Assembly (NCBI GenBank): GCA_949127695.1
Contig: CASBQH010000347.1
Coordinates: 1 to 8,666, forward strand
Length of the DNA stretch: 8,666 nt
Direction: 5' to 3'
DNA from: Synechococcales cyanobacterium PMM_0073
GTDB taxonomy: Bacteria; Cyanobacteriota; Cyanobacteriia; Elainellales; Elainellaceae
Part shown: positions 5,667-8,666 of the stretch, one piece after another
Numbering within the stretch: position 1 is the stretch's first letter
How the letters are laid out: each line of letters begins with the position of its first letter
The notes under the pieces: model-generated
Database searches by the model: none
Seen by the model: the letters and a program-made list of their open reading frames with translations, nothing else
Told to the model about the DNA's origin: nothing
Made by a program: the position numbers and the translations under genes

Positions 5667-6044
5667 ATGACCTTGACTATGCCCCCCCAAACCATGCCCG
5701 CTCAAGCTCAAAACCGCCCCATGCCTACAGCCGCCAACAGTTCGTCCTTGGCCGACGTGCTGGAGCGCGTCCTTGACAAAGGCATTGTGATTGCAGGCGA
5801 TATTTCTGTTTCAGTTGGCGCAACCGAGCTGCTAAGCATTCGGATTCGGCTATTGGTGGCCTCAGTTGATAAAGCCAGAGAAATGGGCATCAACTGGTGG
5901 GAAGGCGATCCTTACTTAAGCGGCCAAGGTCGCCAACTGCTCGAAGCCAATCAGCAGCTGCTCGAAGCCAATCAGCAGCTCCAAACTCGACTCGGTTCGC
6001 TCGAAACTGAATTGCAAAGCCTCAAATCTGCAAATCCTGCTTAG
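5667..6044 (+). CDS. gvpJ: Gas vesicle protein GvpJ (GvpA paralogue)
   Basis: The 125-residue product has a GvpA-like core at about residues 25-70 (SSSLADVLERVLDKGIVIAG, ATELLSIRIRLLVASVDKA), followed by EMGINWWEGDPYLS, typical of GvpJ, and a C-terminal coiled coil (about 88-120). GvpJ is a minor wall-related protein thought to help nucleate or cap the vesicle. The N-terminal extension (1-24) is Pro/Met/Gln-rich and has further in-frame ATGs, but AGGA at 5654-5657, 9 nt upstream within the end of gvpN, supports the first. The coiled coil contains an exact duplication LLEANQQ-LLEANQQ (91-104), one heptad long. The gene lies 5 nt after gvpN and 42 nt before gvpK, so it is in the same operon. 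Confidence 0.95.
   Translation: MTLTMPPQTMPAQAQNRPMPTAANSSSLADVLERVLDKGIVIAGDISVSVGATELLSIRIRLLVASVDKAREMGINWWEGDPYLSGQGRQLLEANQQLLEANQQLQTRLGSLETELQSLKSANPA
5937..5978 (+). repeat. Perfect 21-nt direct repeat in gvpJ
   Basis: Two identical 21-nt units (5937-5957, 5958-5978) encode LLEANQQ twice. Seven residues is exactly one coiled-coil heptad, so the leucine register is kept. Identity at all third codon positions points to a recent duplication. Confidence 0.95.
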
Positions 6045-6086
6045 CTTCTGCTTTAGATATAGCGCCCCCCAATTAGCCCAAACACT

Positions 6087-6557
6087 ATGACCCTTAATTC
6101 TCTGCAAGCCAGCCCCGCCACCGACCTCAATTTTTCAGAAGCGCCGCAGAAATCACAGGCTGGCCTCGCTACGCTGCTGTTGACTGTGATTGAGCTAATT
6201 CGGCAGCTGATGGAAGCGCAGGTAATCCGCCGCATGGAGTCTGAGCAGCTCAGCGAAGCGGAACTAGATCGCGCCTCAGATAGCCTCCGCAAGCTAGAAG
6301 AACAAGTCGTGCAGCTCTGCGATGTTTTTGAAGTCGATCCGGCTGATCTGAATATTGATTTGGGTGAAATTGGCACGCTCTTGCCCGCGAAGGGCTACTA
6401 TCCTGGTCAAAAATCTGCCAGCCCGTCGATTTTGGAGCTTTTGGATCGGCTTTTGCATACAGGCGTTGTGCTTCAGGGCGATCTGGACTTGGGATTAGCG
6501 CAGATTAATTTGATTCACGCTAAGCTTCAGCTCGTATTAACTTCGCAGCCTGTTTAA
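6087..6557 (+). CDS. gvpK: Gas vesicle protein GvpK with GvpA-like C-terminal domain
   Basis: The 156-residue product has a GvpK domain at about residues 24-100: GLATLLLTVIELIRQLMEAQ, VIRRMESEQLSEAELDRASD, LEEQVVQLCDVFEVDPADLN and the signature IDLGEIGTLLP. A second segment (about 112-153; PSILELLDRLLHTGVVLQGD, INLIHAKLQLVLTSQ) aligns by eye with the GvpA/GvpJ core. From memory, cyanobacterial GvpK proteins share this tail while shorter GvpK of other bacteria lack it. GvpK is essential for gas vesicle formation, but its exact role is unclear; the tail may let it enter or contact the GvpA shell. There is no Shine-Dalgarno sequence before the ATG; a C-rich stretch lies upstream. It sits 42 nt after gvpJ and 44 nt before gvpF. 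Confidence 0.95.
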   Translation: MTLNSLQASPATDLNFSEAPQKSQAGLATLLLTVIELIRQLMEAQVIRRMESEQLSEAELDRASDSLRKLEEQVVQLCDVFEVDPADLNIDLGEIGTLLPAKGYYPGQKSASPSILELLDRLLHTGVVLQGDLDLGLAQINLIHAKLQLVLTSQPV

Positions 6558-6601
6558 TTTAGATTTCTCTCGATCACATTCCCCCATTTGGTCATTTAAC
6601 T

Positions 6602-7342
6602 ATGTCTTCCAATCTTTATCTCTACGGCATTCTTCCGGCTGCACCACAAGCCCTGACTTCTGAAGGCTTAGATCAACAGCCTGTCCAGACTCAAGAAATT
6701 GGCGGCTTCACGTTTCTCTACTCTGAAGCGCAGCAAGAGCGCTATCTGGCTAGCCGTCGCAATCTGTTGGGGCATGAGCGCGTGCTGGAGCAGGCGATGG
6801 AGCAGGGCTACCGGACGCTGCTGCCGCTGCAATTTGGCATGACGATTAGCGATTGGACGAACGTAGAGCAGCAGCTAATTCTGCCGCGCGCAGAGAAGTT
6901 AAAGCAGCTGTTTACCAAGCTCGAAGGGCGGCGCGAAGTGAGTGTGAAGCTATTCTGGGATGCCGAGCAAGAATTAGCGCTTTTGATGCAGGAAAATGAT
7001 AGCCTGCGCGCCAGCCGTGATCAGCTAGCGGGTAAGTCGCTGGGCATGGATCAAGTCGTCCAGATTGGCCAAGCAATTGAGCGCGGAATGCAGCAGCGCA
7101 AGCAGCAGGTGATTGAGACATTTCGGGCGGCGTTGAATTCATTGGCGGTTGAGCAGGTGGAAAACGATCCGCTCAGTGAAGCAATGATTTATAACGCAGC
7201 CTATTTGATTAACTGGGAATCCGAGCCGCAGTTTGGGCAGGCGGTAGAAGCGCTGGATCAGCAGTTTGAAGGTCGGCTGCGGATTCGCTACAACAGCTTT
7301 ACGGCTCCATTCAACTTTGCTCAGATGGGCGAGGCTGAGTGA
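6602..7342 (+). CDS. gvpF: Gas vesicle assembly protein GvpF (GvpF/GvpL family)
   Basis: The 246-residue product begins NLYLYGILPA, the usual GvpF/L opening, and has LLPLQFGMTISD (73-84), REVSVKLFWDAEQE (110-123) and the C-terminal RIRYNSFTAPFNFAQM, all family hallmarks. Cyanobacterial GvpF structures show two domains, and the protein is considered an assembly chaperone-like factor that binds GvpA and may line the gas-facing side. The length is normal. It is the only GvpF/L member in the window, and no gvpG, gvpV or gvpW follows. There is no Shine-Dalgarno sequence before the ATG. GvpL is an alternative name for the same family; the F assignment follows cyanobacterial usage and position after gvpK. 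Confidence 0.94.
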   Translation: MSSNLYLYGILPAAPQALTSEGLDQQPVQTQEIGGFTFLYSEAQQERYLASRRNLLGHERVLEQAMEQGYRTLLPLQFGMTISDWTNVEQQLILPRAEKLKQLFTKLEGRREVSVKLFWDAEQELALLMQENDSLRASRDQLAGKSLGMDQVVQIGQAIERGMQQRKQQVIETFRAALNSLAVEQVENDPLSEAMIYNAAYLINWESEPQFGQAVEALDQQFEGRLRIRYNSFTAPFNFAQMGEAE

Positions 7343-7457
7343 GTTCGCAGGTTTGATCACGCGCTTGATTACGCCCTCGATCAATTGACCTGAGCCTGAT
7401 TCGCCTTTACGATTGGCTGATTCTGAGTTGCCAGCCGTTATCTAGAGTCAGTCAGCC
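7343..7457 (+). other. Intergenic region after gvpF
   Basis: I see no clear terminator in these 115 bases. There is a 6-bp inverted repeat (TTGATC at 7352-7357 with GATCAA at 7378-7383) with a 20-nt loop and no T run, and a rough 12-nt direct repeat (TTGATCACGCGC, TTGATTACGCCC). Read-through from gvpF into the next gene is therefore possible. Confidence 0.4.
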
Positions 7458-8666
7458 ATGCAGTTTAATCTCACAACCTATCCCTACAGCTCTGGTCGGC
7501 GAGTGGTGATGGGGCAGCGGTTTGCAGCAGCCACCAGTCAGCCGTTGGCAACCTTAGCAGGCATGGAAATGTACTGGGCGGGCGGCAACGCGGTTGATGC
7601 GGCGATTGCAATGGCGATTACGCTCACGGTGGTTGAGCCGACTTCTAATGGGATTGGCTCAGACGCCTTTGCCTTGGTCTGGGATGGCCAGCTGCATGGA
7701 CTGAATGCTTCAGGCCGCAGCCCAGCCGCCCTAAATCCTGAACGCTTGGCCGGGTTGAGCCAGATGCCGGGACTGGGCTGGCTGAGCGTGACCGTGCCGG
7801 GAGCGGTTTCAGCCTGGTTTGCGCTGTCAGAACGCTGGGGCAAGCTGCCGTTTGAGCAACTGTTTGAACCCGCGATCCGGTACGCTGAGCAGGGCTTTCC
7901 GGTTTCGCCAGAGACGAGTCGGACTTGGCGGGCGGCTGAGGCTCGCTTTTTGCCGCTGAGCGCACCGGAATTTCAGCCGTTTAAGCAGGTGTTTTTTAAA
8001 GGCGACCGTGCGCCCAAAGCTGGAGAGATTTGGGGCAGTTTGGCTCATGCTGCCACGCTGCGCCAGATCGCGGCTTCGGGCGGCGACAGTTTTTATCGCG
8101 GGCGATTGGCGGAGCAGATGATTGGCTTTGGCAGCGAGACGGGCGGGCTGCTGGCTCCAGCTGATTTGGCAGAGCATCGGGCGGATTGGGTGCAGCCGAT
8201 TTCGACGACCTACCGCGATTTGCAGGTTTGGGAAATTCCGCCTAACGGCCAGGGGATTGCGGCGCTGATGGCGCTGAATTTGCTAGAAGGCTTTGAGCTA
8301 GGGCATTATCCTCGCGAGTCGGCGCAGAGCTTCCACTGGCAGATTGAGGCGATGAAGCTGGCCTTTGCCGATGTTTATCAGCATGTGAGTGACGCAGACT
8401 GGATGCAGGTGGCGAGCCAGCAGTTACTCAGCAAAACCTACGCCAACCAGCGACGGCAGCAGATTGGCGATCAGGCAATTCAGGCTAAGTTTGGTATTCC
8501 CGGCAGCGATACGGTCTATTTGGCGACGGCTGATCAGGATTTGATGGTGTCGTTTATTCAGTCGAACTATGAAGGCTTCGGCAGCGGTATTTTGATTCCC
8601 GAAACCGGAATTGCCTTGCAAAATCGCGGCATGGGCTTTAACCTTCAGCCTGAGCATCCCAACTGC
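7458..8666 (+). CDS. Gamma-glutamyltransferase-like Ntn hydrolase, YwrD-like, 3' end beyond window
   Basis: The frame is open from ATG 7458 to the right edge (403 codons); the last 130 or so residues of a typical 520-540-residue protein are missing. Family segments seen include ATSQPLATLAG (25-35), GGNAVDAAIAMAITLTVVEP (42-61), SNGIGSDAFALVW (63-75), SVTVPGAVSAW (110-120), PPNGQGIAALMALNLLEGF (261-279) and EAMKLAFAD (297-305). DTVYLATAD (351-359) marks the autoprocessing site, with Thr352 as the predicted nucleophile of the small subunit. Further matches are QSNYEGFGSGI and GIALQNRGMGF. The DTVY form, rather than the classical TTH, and the lack of a signal peptide point to the YwrD-like cytoplasmic branch. 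Substrates may be glutathione or other gamma-glutamyl compounds; this is not settled by sequence. No Shine-Dalgarno sequence is seen; the next ATG (7509) would cut into the conserved start. No functional link with gas vesicles is apparent. Confidence 0.92.
   Translation, partial: MQFNLTTYPYSSGRRVVMGQRFAAATSQPLATLAGMEMYWAGGNAVDAAIAMAITLTVVEPTSNGIGSDAFALVWDGQLHGLNASGRSPAALNPERLAGLSQMPGLGWLSVTVPGAVSAWFALSERWGKLPFEQLFEPAIRYAEQGFPVSPETSRTWRAAEARFLPLSAPEFQPFKQVFFKGDRAPKAGEIWGSLAHAATLRQIAASGGDSFYRGRLAEQMIGFGSETGGLLAPADLAEHRADWVQPISTTYRDLQVWEIPPNGQGIAALMALNLLEGFELGHYPRESAQSFHWQIEAMKLAFADVYQHVSDADWMQVASQQLLSKTYANQRRQQIGDQAIQAKFGIPGSDTVYLATADQDLMVSFIQSNYEGFGSGILIPETGIALQNRGMGFNLQPEHPNC

Noticed and set aside
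7352..7383. Terminator after gvpF
   Set aside because: The inverted repeat has only six pairs, a 20-nt loop and no T run, so it does not qualify.

Overview
The window carries a gas vesicle (gvp) gene cluster and is almost certainly from a cyanobacterium, probably a planktonic or mat-forming filamentous type. The evidence is the gene order gvpA-gvpC-gvpN-gvpJ-gvpK-gvpF, a near-canonical cyanobacterial GvpA of 72 residues, a GvpK with a GvpA-like tail, a SPOR-repeat protein of a kind seen in cyanobacteria, and one HIP1 octamer. The genus is not resolved; moderate GC content and the accessory genes would fit Leptolyngbya-, Limnothrix- or Prochlorothrix-like lineages, but that is a guess.

Layout. 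(1) Positions 1-646, minus strand: the 5' part of a gene for an exported protein with a signal peptide, a Ser/Pro/Arg-rich linker and two SPOR-like domains; it runs off the left edge. (2) 647-900: AT-rich divergent intergenic region. (3) 901-2772, plus: a Cdc48/VAT-like ATPase with two AAA modules but no Cdc48 N domain, followed by a strong hairpin terminator. (4) 2773-3205: the terminator, then a degraded small reading frame with one frameshift and one stop, then the gvpA ribosome binding site. (5) 3206-7342, plus: gvpA, an attenuator-like hairpin, gvpC, gvpN, gvpJ, gvpK and gvpF, with short gaps. (6) 7458 to the right edge, plus: a cytoplasmic gamma-glutamyltransferase-like gene, 3'-truncated by the window.

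How the genes work together. GvpA forms the ribbed gas vesicle wall and GvpC binds and stiffens it from outside. GvpN is a MoxR-type AAA ATPase needed for growth of the vesicle. GvpJ and the tail of GvpK are GvpA paralogues thought to act in nucleation or at the tips, and GvpF is an assembly factor that binds GvpA. The hairpin after gvpA would let the wall protein be made in large excess over the rest. The double-AAA ATPase is not part of the textbook cyanobacterial set (gvpACNJKFGVW); its position suggests a remodelling or quality-control role, which is inference. The usual gvpG, gvpV and gvpW are not downstream of gvpF here.

The most interesting details are a winged-helix-like domain on the C-terminus of GvpC, two short motifs shared by the disordered tails of the otherwise unrelated GvpC and GvpN, an exact one-heptad duplication in GvpJ, two mutually exclusive RNA folds between gvpA and gvpC, and a micro-ORF bridging gvpC and gvpN.
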